Positions 48,543-58,300 of a stretch of 64,000 nt of DNA are shown here, one piece after another. The first letter of the stretch is position 1; every line of letters starts with the position of its first letter. The stretch is taken from contig JAAALK010000287.1 in the NCBI GenBank assembly GCA_019279435.1, positions 87,935,532 to 87,999,531 on the forward strand, written 5' to 3'. A model generated the notes under the pieces. That model saw nothing but the letters and a program-made list of their open reading frames with translations. It had not been told where the DNA came from and did not search any database. Source of the stretch: Zizania palustris. Taxonomy: Eukaryota > Streptophyta > Magnoliopsida > Poales > Poaceae. Both the position numbers and the translations under genes were made by a program.

Positions 48543-49750
48543 ATTATATTTATATAGATCCCAGACCTTGAAGTGCAAACCCAAGCCACACTATTGAGCC
48601 TAAACTCCTTGTCACCATAATAATAGTATTATTAGATAGTGTCCAATGTATTGACACAACCTCTATAGGATAAAAATGAGTCATAGATACTTTGATTCTA
48701 TTATATGATCCCCATGATTTCTCTCACCCCTGGAATTCTATTGGTTATGGAGTTATGGTTTAGTATGTCAGTATGGTGGGTTTCAGGTGCAAGTGAGGAT
48801 ATTGATTAGTCGCACCCAAGGCACTATAAGGACCGCTCTGCGGGATCTATTGCAATACACTTTCGTGCTAACCACAAGTCTAGTGGGTAAGTCCTAACTG
48901 AGGTATGGGGTGTTCCAACTAAAGGCACCACTTGGAGATGAGTCAAGAAGCACCTACGAGTGGCTTGTACCGACGTGGCGCAAAAGGGGGTGCGACGTTG
49001 TCCAGTGCACTGGCGCGCCAGCGAAACCTAGAGCGGGTGTTATCGGTTTGGAGCATCTCATGCTAAGGTTTTGGCATGAGTTCCCGTGGTATGGGTCATC
49101 TCGTTACACTTTGGTGTGGGGGATGAGTGTGTGCCTTGTGGGTACAGCAGTACACCTCTGATCAGAGTTTAAATCTTTTCAAAAAGCCGATCCCATGGTC
49201 AAGGGCGGGTTGCGTTACATCTCGCAGTTAGTTTACTATTATGAGTGAAGCATGATGATTTGGCATGTAAGGACTGTTGAGCGAGGAGGGCCAACTGGGC
49301 TCCTCGAGTTAGAAGATGTTGCATTGTTCATGTTTATTATTCTGTACAATTAAATTTGACTACACTAAATGCTGCAACTTGAAAACGTACTTTTCCACAC
49401 TATAAACCCTTATCATTCCTTTGTTATTACCCTGCATTACTATTGCATTCTTGGTGGCTTGTTGAGTACTTCTGTACTCATACTCATTGGAAAACACTTT
49501 AGAGGCTGCGTACTATGAGGAGGATGGTCTGTAGTAGCGACCCAATCAAGGATGCGAGACTGGTAGAGATGTTCATCGCGTAGTTTTATTTTCATAGTTT
49601 CTTTTAATTTTACATATATGTAATAATGTGGTCTGCGAACTACAGATGATTGACCATACATACGTTGTCGCATGATGGACATCTTGTTATTATTGTTTTT
49701 ATATGGAAATTCAATAATGTCTGGATTTTATTAAATCTGGGCACCCCATA
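48543..49750 (+). repeat. Element A 3' LTR, piece 4 (3' end)
   Basis: It continues A's LTR after F and aligns with 46070-47255 in LTR G. It ends CACCCCATA, a decayed form of the usual CGCCACA end, at 49750. Confidence 0.85.
48910..49161 (+). other. Conserved small ORF in LTR, copy in A
   Basis: An 83-codon frame contains LEHLMLRFWHEFPWYGSS and ends with CLVGTAVHL. It is the most diverged of the five copies yet still open across this core. Confidence 0.4.
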
Positions 49751-50202
49751 GTAATATTCGAAGTAGCTAAGTCCAAAGGCCACCCTTGGTTCAAAATATC
49801 CCACGGTCCCATGGGTGAAGTTATACCCGAAGTAGCCCAAGAGATATTAGCCTCCATGAAGGTCGAGCCCCCTTCGCAACTCTTCTTCTTCACCTGACCT
49901 AAGTAGCTTTGAAGCAGTTCCTATGACCGAAGGAGTCCAACCCTCGAACGTGCCTACATTAGACAAGACGAAGCCCTTGACTTCTCACCTTTTGATTCGG
50001 AGCCACGCGCGACTCAAACTTTATTCGATATGCAAGAGGAACGAAGGGCTTTCTGGGCCTCAAAATGCTAATGCTCCAACTCTAGTGAGGGTTCGTCAAG
50101 TCGGGGGGCCCTCGTTGTAAGAAGAGTAATAGGAAGCAGGGGTCCAGTTTTTCAACAACGTGGGCCCACTGGTTATTAGGTTTTGATACTCCTTTTTTGT
50201 AA
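49751..50202 (+). pseudogene. Element I antisense-gene remnant (last exon)
   Basis: The plus-strand translation IFEVAKSKGHPWFKIS...EVIPEVAQEILASMK aligns with F's last exon (LEVARSEGPPRFKLP, EAIPEVV). Stops and small indels follow. The end motif is still readable at 50170-50202 as WLLGFDTPF before a stop, compared with FFLGLDTDYS in F. The 5' part of the exon is cut off by element A. Confidence 0.65.
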
Positions 50203-50320
50203 TGTTTGTATTCAAAGTGTCTTAACGTACTTGGTGATTGTATCTATGACAATGAAATTCATTATTGTTTAAACTTCTTATGTGTTCCTTATACTTCATA
50301 ACAATCGGTAGTAGAGGTGA

Positions 50321-50455
50321 TAAACGAAGCACACTCCGAACGAGTACAAAATAAAGCACATTCCGCACGAGTACAAATGAAGCACATTCCGAACGAGTAC
50401 AAAATGAAGCACATTCCGCACGAGTACAAAATGAAGCCCATTCCGAACATATAGT
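50321..50455. repeat. 27-bp tandem repeat, five copies
   Basis: Units of the form GAAGCACATTCCGMACGAG plus TACAAAAT start at 50327, 50354, 50380, 50407 and 50434. Confidence 0.9.
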
Positions 50456-50679
50456 TGTTTGTCCCCCCTTGAGCGTGGCGGTTAGGGGCTCTGTCCATAG
50501 CCGATGCGTGCAATAGTGCGACTATTCAATGCGTTAAGTATGCGAGGGGATGTTCCTGGTAGCATGACTTCGAATATTCGATCGCTTTTTAAGCTATGTG
50601 GATGCTTTGACTCAAAATCCTTATTAAATCAGTAATACATGAAAACATGCTTCGATTTTATGATATATGCTGAGACTAT

Positions 50680-50875
50680 CAATCAGATGAAGAAGGGCTT
50701 CAGAATTTATGATTAATGAGCGAAGCAAGGCTTTAGAATTTATACTTGATGAGTGAAGAAGGGATTTGGTTTGTTAATAGATGAGCGAAGCAAGGCTTTG
50801 ATATTTGATAATAGATGAGCAAAGCAAGTCTTCGATACTTGTTTAAAGCGAAGCAAGGCTTCAAAATTTATTTGG
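50680..50875. repeat. GCGAAGC-AAG-GCTTCG repeats in element I
   Basis: About five degenerate copies occur with A/T-rich spacers, matching the repeat type in F (43150-43800). Confidence 0.7.
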
Positions 50876-51485
50876 TTACCTTTGGACGCTTCGAGATGCA
50901 TGTTGTAAATCCTTTGTTTTTGTCGCTACTGGCTCGGAGGCGCTGTGCAACGATAAGAGTGGAGCAGATCACACCAGATTTTTGGTCACTTTTGACTCTT
51001 TTTTGGACGCTTTGAGATGCATACTCAAAGTCCTTTTTTATCGCTACGGGCCCGGAGATGCTATGCAACAATAAGGGTGGAGTGCATCTCACCAGATTTT
51101 TAGGATCTTTTGGTAGAACCCAAAGTTAGCACATATCAGAGCGGAGCATACTCCGACATGCATTGACTTTATTTATCTTGCGCCGAGCCCACCTTCGAGC
51201 TCGGGTAGTGGAAATGCTTATGCATACCTTCGGAGGCTCTAGAGGTCTAGAGACCTTAGGCCGAAGAGAGGACTACCATAGTAGTCCCTTTGTGGAGCGT
51301 GCCTTGGAACTCCTAGAGAACCTGAGGTTGAAGAGAAGATGAAGCCTTCGAAATGTTGAAGAAGCCCCTAGCTGAAGGGAGACGTGTGAAGTCTATGTAG
51401 GACTTTGTAGCCATCTTTGGAGGTATACTTCGAGATTGATTTATAGGTAGTGGTAGAGAGGCTAATTTAGAACTAGGCTCCTCAC

Positions 51486-51498
51486 AGATGGCACCAAC
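51486..51498 (-). other. Primer binding site of element I
   Basis: The minus strand reads TTGGTGCCATCTG next to the LTR end, similar to the sites in F and H. Confidence 0.5.
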
Positions 51499-52081
51499 TG
51501 TTTTAGCATAAAATTTATGCTAATAGGTTTGTTTAGCCTCGAAGGGCTACAAATTACAAAGTGGATTTATACTGGTTCAGGCCTCCCAAAGGGATAATGA
51601 TCTTACATCTAGTTCATAGTGATTTTTCTATTATCTATCTTTTGTTCCCGTTACAGTATAGATGCCCGACTATATAGGAAAAATACAATAGGAAAATATC
51701 ATTTTATCCTTTTGTTATTACTGTCATAGAGGACTCTGTTCATTGGGATACGTAGGGGTAGAATGGTAAACCTTCTTGTAAATACATGTCTTGATACTAA
51801 GGGGGAGGGCCCCTAGTTTTGGCTTTCATGCCAAAATGGTTTAGTACTTCAAAGTAGATAGCAGAGCATAGCTCAGAGCCTTCATAGCCAGAGTGGCCTT
51901 TGGCCTAGGAGGAAAGCTTTGGTACTCAATGACCTCACAATCAACTCTTAGCCTTGTGGTTTTGAAGTGGTTTCCGGATAGTCTTGGATGCTTTGATTCA
52001 TGCAAGGCGGAGGGTTCTTCGGCCGACTAGAGAGCTTTGAACTTCTAAAGGGCTTCAATCTTGCGGAGAACTTCGTAGACA
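51499..52081 (-). repeat. Element I 5' LTR (about 583 bp)
   Basis: TGTTTTAGCATAAAA to TCGTAGACA on the plus strand. The inner end is set by the primer binding site. The outer end is inferred from the CA terminus and is less certain, since no second LTR or target duplication can be compared. Confidence 0.55.
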
Positions 52082-53410
52082 ATGTTATTTAGATCCTATT
52101 AAGGTCAAACTATTTCACCGCGTGTGTATTATACTAATCATGCTATATTAGTGTAGGTAGCAAAATAATCAAACGGCCCCACTAACTCAAATCAATTAAT
52201 TTTTATGGACTAATGATAACCATTGGTTAGTAAAAGAGGTAATGATTAGTTCATCAATTAGTTATGAACTAAAACTAATTTTTAAATGAAAACTACTAGT
52301 AGTTGGCCCGTGCTACTAAACGGTAAAAGTCAAAAAACAAATATTTGTTAGACAGTTAAATTAGGGAATTTTGATTATTTGGCAGCGGCAGAGGGGTTGG
52401 GGGATGGGGGCCGGAGGCGGAGCTGTGCGAGGTCGGGCGCATAGGGGCACGGGGCCTCAGGGCCAGCGGCAGAGCCATGCGAGGTCGGGCGGAGGGCTCA
52501 GGGCCCGTGACGGAGGGTGCGGGGCCGGCGGATCCAGAGCTCAGGTTCGGCCAAGCAAAAATACACAGGGATAGAACAAGAATTTATAGAATAAAAAACA
52601 AGAAAAACAATTATATTATTATAGTAGTATGCTCGTGCTACGCAACAGTAAAAGTCAAAAAACAAAAAACTTGTTAAACAAGGAGCTGGGAGATGGGGAC
52701 CAGAGGTGGAGCTGCGCGAGGACGGGCGCGGAGGGGCACGGGACCACGGGGACGGAGGCGGAGCCATGCAAGGTCGGGGCGGAGGGGCTCGGGGTCGGCG
52801 GCTGAGCCCCGTGAGGTAGACGGCGGAGGGTTGCAGGGCCTGTGACTGAGGGTGTGGGGCCGGCGGCTCCAGAGCTCAGGTTCGACCAAACAAAAATACA
52901 CAGGGGTAGAACATGAATTTACAGAATAAAAAACAAAAAAGAATTATATTATTATTATTCGGTTAAAAACGAAACAAATACGTAAATCCCTTCAAAAACA
53001 TTCAAGTGCTATACAAAGTATGGATAGTAGTCAGCCCATACTAAGAAATGGAGAAAATGAAAAAACAATAAATATGTTGAACTTGAAAAAATTCTCCATC
53101 CCCGTCGCCGCCCGGAGCCCCCCGCCGCTCGGAGCTTCATCACTCGTAGCCTTCCTCGCCACCCGCTTAAAGGCCCCCATCACCCGGACTCATCCCGCCG
53201 CCTCCCGAAGCCCCCACCCAGAGCCCCACTGCCCGGACCTGCCTCGCCGCCGCCTAGAGCCCCACGCCGCTCGGGGCCAAACTTTATGGTGGAAAATGAT
53301 CGAATCCTACATTTTTTGGTGGCAAATGATCAATTTCCCTAAATTATAGTACGGCAATACATGACAGGCATTAACATTTTCACGTAGGCAGCATGCATGG
53401 TAGGAGGAAC
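52082..53410. other. Unassigned A/T-rich sequence with a duplicated ~325 bp unit
   Basis: No gene is visible. Two imperfect tandem units of about 325 bp span roughly 52300-52950. Each has GTGCTACKMAACRGTAAAAG near its start, a GC-rich GCGGAG/GGGGC block, then CAGAGCTCAGGTTCG and AAAATACACAGGG. A short GC-rich stretch lies at 53100-53280. The segment 52150-52310 (AATCAAACGGCCCC and ACTAATGATTAG-type sequence) looks like DNA-transposon or MITE material, but I cannot define its ends. Confidence 0.5.
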
Positions 53411-54814
53411 TGTAACAACCCCAAAATTAAAAGGAAATAAAATAAAGGAAAATAATATTAAATGAATTTCTGAATTTTGTTATTAATAAAAATCCTAAAA
53501 GAGCCCTATTAAAGCCAAACAGAGGTAAATATTCAAAATTTGGACTTGAAAATTTTATGGGATAAACTAGAGGCCAAGAAATATTTTTGAGAATTTTTAC
53601 AAAATTTTTCCAACAGATCTTCAAGATTTAAGCAAATATTTGAATTTCTAGAATTATTTTAATTGAAAAATGAATTTTAACTCTTATTGGGCCGCCTCCC
53701 TCCTTTCTCCTCGGCCCGGCCCAGCCTTTCCGCCTTAGCCGCTGACAGGCGGGCCGCCCTGTCAGCACCGCCCGTCCCCTCTCTCCGCACGCGCCACGCC
53801 CCAACGGGCCCACCCGTTAGTCCCCGCCGAAGCCCCTCACACCCGCTTCCAATCATGGCCCGCTCGTCAGCCTCTTCCCTTTCACTCGCAGCCGCTGACA
53901 GGTGGGGGCCACCTGTCAGGCCTTTCTTCTTCGATGGAAGGGGATCTCCCCCTTCCATCCCGACGGCCCCCCTGCCATTTATTTGCCGCCGGTCGGCCCC
54001 GCACCAAATTGACGCCCGGATTCACAAATCCAAGCCCCGGCGATCCCATTCCGGCTATTGCCATGCGTTTTCGCCCCATATAGCAAGTACTCGTGCAGTT
54101 TGGAAGATCACCGGCGCCGGGATGGAAACCTTCGGGTTTCCTCCAGTTACTCTGCCAAAAACCCACCACCGGCGCCCCTTTATAAAGCCCCGGCCTCACC
54201 GCGTTTCGCCACACCACCAGGACCCTAGCCCTCGCAATCCCGAGCCGCCACTTCCATCTTTTCGGTTTTTCCTCTGCTTCGGCTCTGGCAAGCCTTCGCC
54301 GGCGCACCGTGCCATCGCCGCCCTCGCTGAGGTCACCGCCGGGACCACCATTGCCTCTGCTCCCTCGGCCTCGCCTCCGTTCGCGTTCCCCGCCGCTAGG
54401 TCGCCATCGCCACCGTCGACCCGAAGGTCTTCATCGCCTCCCCTCGCCGCCGGTCACCGTCGTTCACTTCTCGCCGCCATCGCCGGTATGCCTGAGCTCC
54501 CCTTGCCTTCCTGGTTCCATTTTAGGCCCTAGCCCTACCGGAAGCCCTCTCTGCCACCGGGGATCGCTCGCCGCCGCTCGGCCAGAGCTGGAGACGACGA
54601 CCTCGGCCTCCCCCGTGCCGCCACCGTGCTGGATCAAACCGTGACCGTCGGATCCGAGGGGAACGGCCACGATTAGAACCCGAGATCGAGGGCCCAGATT
54701 GCTTTGACTAGAGTGGACCGGTATCGGGCAATCTGAGTCCTCCAATCTCATTTAAGTCTCATTAAAAATTAATCTTAAATGTTTAAGTAACAATTCCCTA
54801 GAATTTAAGACTCT
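53411..54814 (+). repeat. Element J: Tekay-type LTR, interrupted by H
   Basis: It begins TGTAACAACCCC and has the same internal order as LTR G (A/T-rich start, GC-rich promoter zone, TATA box TATAAAG at 54181-54187). No gypsy pol lies to its left, so it is a 5' or solo LTR. It stops at actct (54810-54814), where H inserted. The rest is beyond the window. Confidence 0.75.
54181..54187 (+). promoter_or_regulatory. TATA box of LTR J
   Basis: TATAAAG followed by CCCCGGCC, equivalent in position to those of A and G. Confidence 0.55.
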
Positions 54815-55309
54815 TGTTGGGGGAAAATATCTCATCTTCGGGGTTATTTCCGAAGCAGCATAAAGGCAGACAGCGGATTCGAAGGTTCCCAGAAGATCAT
54901 CTTCGAAGATACCTAGAACCAAGTTCGAAGTACGAAGATAGGCTTTGGTTCGGAGTACATTTTCGAACTAAGGCTTTTCGAGATCTTTTCTGCCAGCTAA
55001 GATGGAAAACTTATCTTCTTTCTCATTAGATTAGTCTTTTACCATTTTAGCCCTATTAAGGGAACCGAATAGTTTCCACTATGTCGGTTGTAATAGAGGG
55101 GTAAATAGGTCTTTTCCTTAATGTTTGGGCCTATAAATACCCCCCATTTCACCCTGTAATAGGGACCGAATACAAGTTATTCAATACACACATTCGAACT
55201 ATTCTAAGTTATTATCCTTTCGGAGGCTTAGAACAGTTCTCTTCGCAAACACTTCGTTTGTTAGTTTCTCTTCTACAGAAACCTGTTAGCGTAATCTTTT
55301 ACGCCAACA
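54815..55309 (+). repeat. Element H 5' LTR (495 bp)
   Basis: TGTTGGGGGAAAAT to TACGCCAACA. A TATA box TATAAATA is at 55132-55139, giving an expected transcript start near 55165. Confidence 0.88.
55132..55139 (+). promoter_or_regulatory. TATA box of element H LTR
   Basis: TATAAATA followed by CCCCCC lies 170 bp before the LTR end. Confidence 0.65.
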
Positions 55310-55311
55310 GT

Positions 55312-55323
55312 TGGCGCCGTCCG
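55312..55323 (+). other. Primer binding site of element H
   Basis: TGGCGCCGTCCG lies two bases inside the LTR. The first nine bases match the tRNA-Asp-type site typical of Tat/Athila; the rest differs. Confidence 0.65.
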
Positions 55324-55355
55324 AAAAACTTCGTTCTCTACCAACTTCTTACATC

Positions 55356-58300
55356 ATGCCTCCTAAGCGGAGCGCACCCCGCAACCCCACTCAGAGGTCC
55401 TCTCGGATCTCCGGAGAGATACCCTTCGAGACAGTTGAAGTCGGAGGGCCTTCGACATTCCCTCCACAAACTCCCGAAGGGGCTTCCATCCCTCGAACAT
55501 ACGAAGCCTCTCCGCCAAACCCCTTCCATTCTCCGACAGCCCGTAGTCCCTTCTCCACCCTCCATCCCGATTCGAACTGATCCTATCAGTTCTCAAGACC
55601 CGGAAGATCCTTCCGGAAGAAATGAAAATAATCTTGGAGATATGGCCAGTCAAATGGCCAACCTTCAAGCTGAAGTGGCAAGGTGGCGACAGGAAGCTGC
55701 GAGCAGGCTTCGTTCTCAAGCCACCCCAACCATCCCAGAAGTGCCCGAAGACGACGATCTTGATTATCCCGAAGCCCCGGAGAACGCCTCTTACGACAAT
55801 GAATCTCCGTTGCATCCTGAGCTGCAGAAGGTTCGCTTTGATCCAAAGTTTAAAACTTCGAAGCTCTGTAAGTATGCCGGAGATGAAGATCCCGGAGAGT
55901 TCGTTCGTTCTTATGCCCTAGCGATTGAGGCTAGCGGCGGAGTTAGAGACACTATGGCGAAGTGCTTCCCTTTATCTCTTCAAGGAGTGGCATTGAGATG
56001 GTTCTGGTCTTTGAAGCCAGGATCAATCAATTCATGGTCGCAGTTGAAGAGGAAGTTTATAAGAAACTTTCAGGGCACCTTCGTGCCTCCTATGTCAACA
56101 GGAAGCCTTTTCCAGGTGAAACAGCTCCCCGGAGAAACATTGAGGCAGTACTTTAAGCGCTTTGCTCATACGAAGTCGCAAATTCGGGGGCTGTCCACAT
56201 CTTCAGTGGTTGATGCAGCTCGGGAAGGCGTCAGTCATCAAGGCCTTCTGGATAAACTGCATCGGAAGAGCATCTCCTCAGTCTCTCAGTTAATGTCATA
56301 CTTCGAGGAGTATGCGAGGTCAGAAGAGGGTTGGCTTCGGAGGACTGCTGCTACTTCGTCTATATTGCAAGAAGTCAAAGTAGAAGTGAAGACTTCGGCG
56401 CAGCCGCAGGAACCAGTCTTCGAAGTGCAACATGATCGGAGAAGAGGGCAAAAGCACCCTCGTTCTGAAGTTATGAATATTGCACCCCCACAGAAGTTTA
56501 CACCAAGAGCTCCACAGTCTACGGGGAACAAGGCCAGCGGCTGGAGGCCGCCAGGGAAAACGGCTGGCAAGGGCCAGACCCTTTTCTGCTGCATTCACGG
56601 AGAAAATCAAAGCCATGCAACTGACACTTGCAAGGCTATACTTACCCTAAGGGGAGAGTACTTAGAGAGAACTTCGGGTCGAGGCAGTACCGACCGAGTT
56701 CCAGTTGCAGCATGCCCAGAGCTGGTCCAGGCTGTGGCACGAATAGAAAATTTTGATGCTGCAAGGCACCCTCCGGTGGCCAATGTTATGCCACCTCCGA
56801 AACAAGAGGAAGTGCAAGATAGAGGAAAAAGAGTAGTTCTCCCTATCTCCGGAGGAGGTACCCTCGGAAGCATGTCCAAGAGACAGCGAAGAGAGTACGT
56901 TCGGGAAGTAGGTCATATTGGGACTTCGTCATCTGCAGCTGCAATGCCGGAGTGGTCTCATGTTCCGATATCTTTCTCTGCGGAGGATGCAGCTGGTATT
57001 AAGTTCCCGCACGCAGATCCATTGGTTATCACTGCTGATATTGCGGGCACTGAAGTCCGAAGGGTGTTAATTGACGGAGGTAGCTCGGCAGATATCATTT
57101 TTGTTCAAGCCTTCGATCAGTTATGCATTTCCAGGAAGCATCTTCTTCCAGCGGCTCGTCCTTTGCAACGCTTCGTAGGACCCCCGCTTGATGCACTTGG
57201 TCAGATAGGCCTGGAAGTTACCTTCGGAGAAGGTTTATTAGCCCGGACTGAAGAAGTAATTTTCGATGTGATAGATGCCCCATATGCTTATAACGTCATC
57301 TTCGGAAGGGACATGCTGAACCAGTTCGGAGCTGTGGCGCATCACAATTACTTGTGCATGAAGATGCCCACACAAGCAGGAGTCCTTACAATCTTCGGAG
57401 ATCAAGCCATTGCTCGGAGGGCGGAATATGGTCATGGTCCCCCTCTTGATCCGAGGCAAGTAAACAGTGTGCAAAATAATGAAGAAATTTTTTCAGCCTC
57501 CTCCGAAGCTTCGAAGAAGTCTTTTCCGAGACCAAGTCCTGAAGGAGAGATTGCAACGAAGGTCATTGTTAAAGATGGTAAAGAGTACACTTTTCAATTT
57601 GGTAAAGATTTACCTCCTGAAGTTGCAACCTCCTAGGAAAAGGTGGTGGAAGAAAATTTGGATGTCTTCGCTTGGTCTGACGAAGATATCACCGGAGTCG
57701 ATCGGGATATCATTGAGCACAGTTTACTTGTAAACCCGAAGGCCCGGCCTGTTCGACAAGGACTCCGGAAGATGTCCACAGAGAGAGCTTCTCTAGCTAA
57801 GGACGAAGTTGAAAAATTATTGAAGGCTGGGATTATCAGAGAAGTGGCTCACACAGAATGGTTAGCCAACCCAGTCTTCGTCAGAAAGAAGTCTTCTGGG
57901 AAGTGGCGCATGTGCATTGATTTCACATCTTTGAATAAAGCATGAACACGTGACCCCTACCCCATGCCCCGAATTGATCAACTGGTTGACTCCACCGCAG
58001 GTTCGGAGTTACTAAGCTTCCTCGACGCGTATTCTGGTTATCATCAAATATGGTTGAAGCGCGAAGATGAAATCAAGACAAGCTTCGTAACTCCTTCGGG
58101 AGTCTTCTGCTATGTAAGAATGCCCTTCGGCCTAAGAAATGCTGGGGCTACTTTTTCAAGATTAGTTGCTAAGGCTCTAGGTCATCAACTAGGTCGCAAT
58201 GTGGAGGCCTATATGGATGATATTGTAATAAAGAGTGCTTTAAAGCACCAACATAGCCTAGACTTAGCAGAAACATTCAATAGCCTTCGGGCATGTGGGA

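Larger units (their letters stand above)
7461..49750 (+). mobile_element. Element A: decayed Ty3-gypsy (Tekay-type) element interrupted by K, L, B, E and F
   Basis: This plus-strand chromovirus is the host of most of the window. Its parts are gag remnant 7461-7957, pol remnant 10315-12480, polypurine tract near 12486-12497, and a 3' LTR in four pieces: 12498-13385, 33613-34027, 37294-38054 and 48543-49750. Concatenated, the LTR pieces give about 3.3 kb, matching B's LTR length (3.5 kb). The pieces join in register with the uninterrupted LTR G. Its 5' half lies left of the window. Its right edge falls inside the last exon of element I's antisense gene. Confidence 0.88.
49751..52081 (-). mobile_element. 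Element I: old non-autonomous Tat-type element, right-hand part
   Basis: It has the same plan as F: a plus-strand antisense-gene remnant at the left, CGAAGC-type repeats in the middle, then a primer binding site and LTR at the right reading on the minus strand. Element A is inserted at its left edge, and the rest lies outside the window beyond A. It is more decayed than F. Confidence 0.7.

Noticed and set aside
52150..52310. MITE-like segment
   Set aside because: AATCAAACGGCCCC looks like a terminal repeat, but I could not find its partner or a target duplication.
53687..54532. 281-codon ORF in LTR J
   Set aside because: It is Pro/Ser/Arg-rich from GC-rich LTR promoter sequence, spans the TATA box, and has no equivalent frame conserved in the other LTRs.
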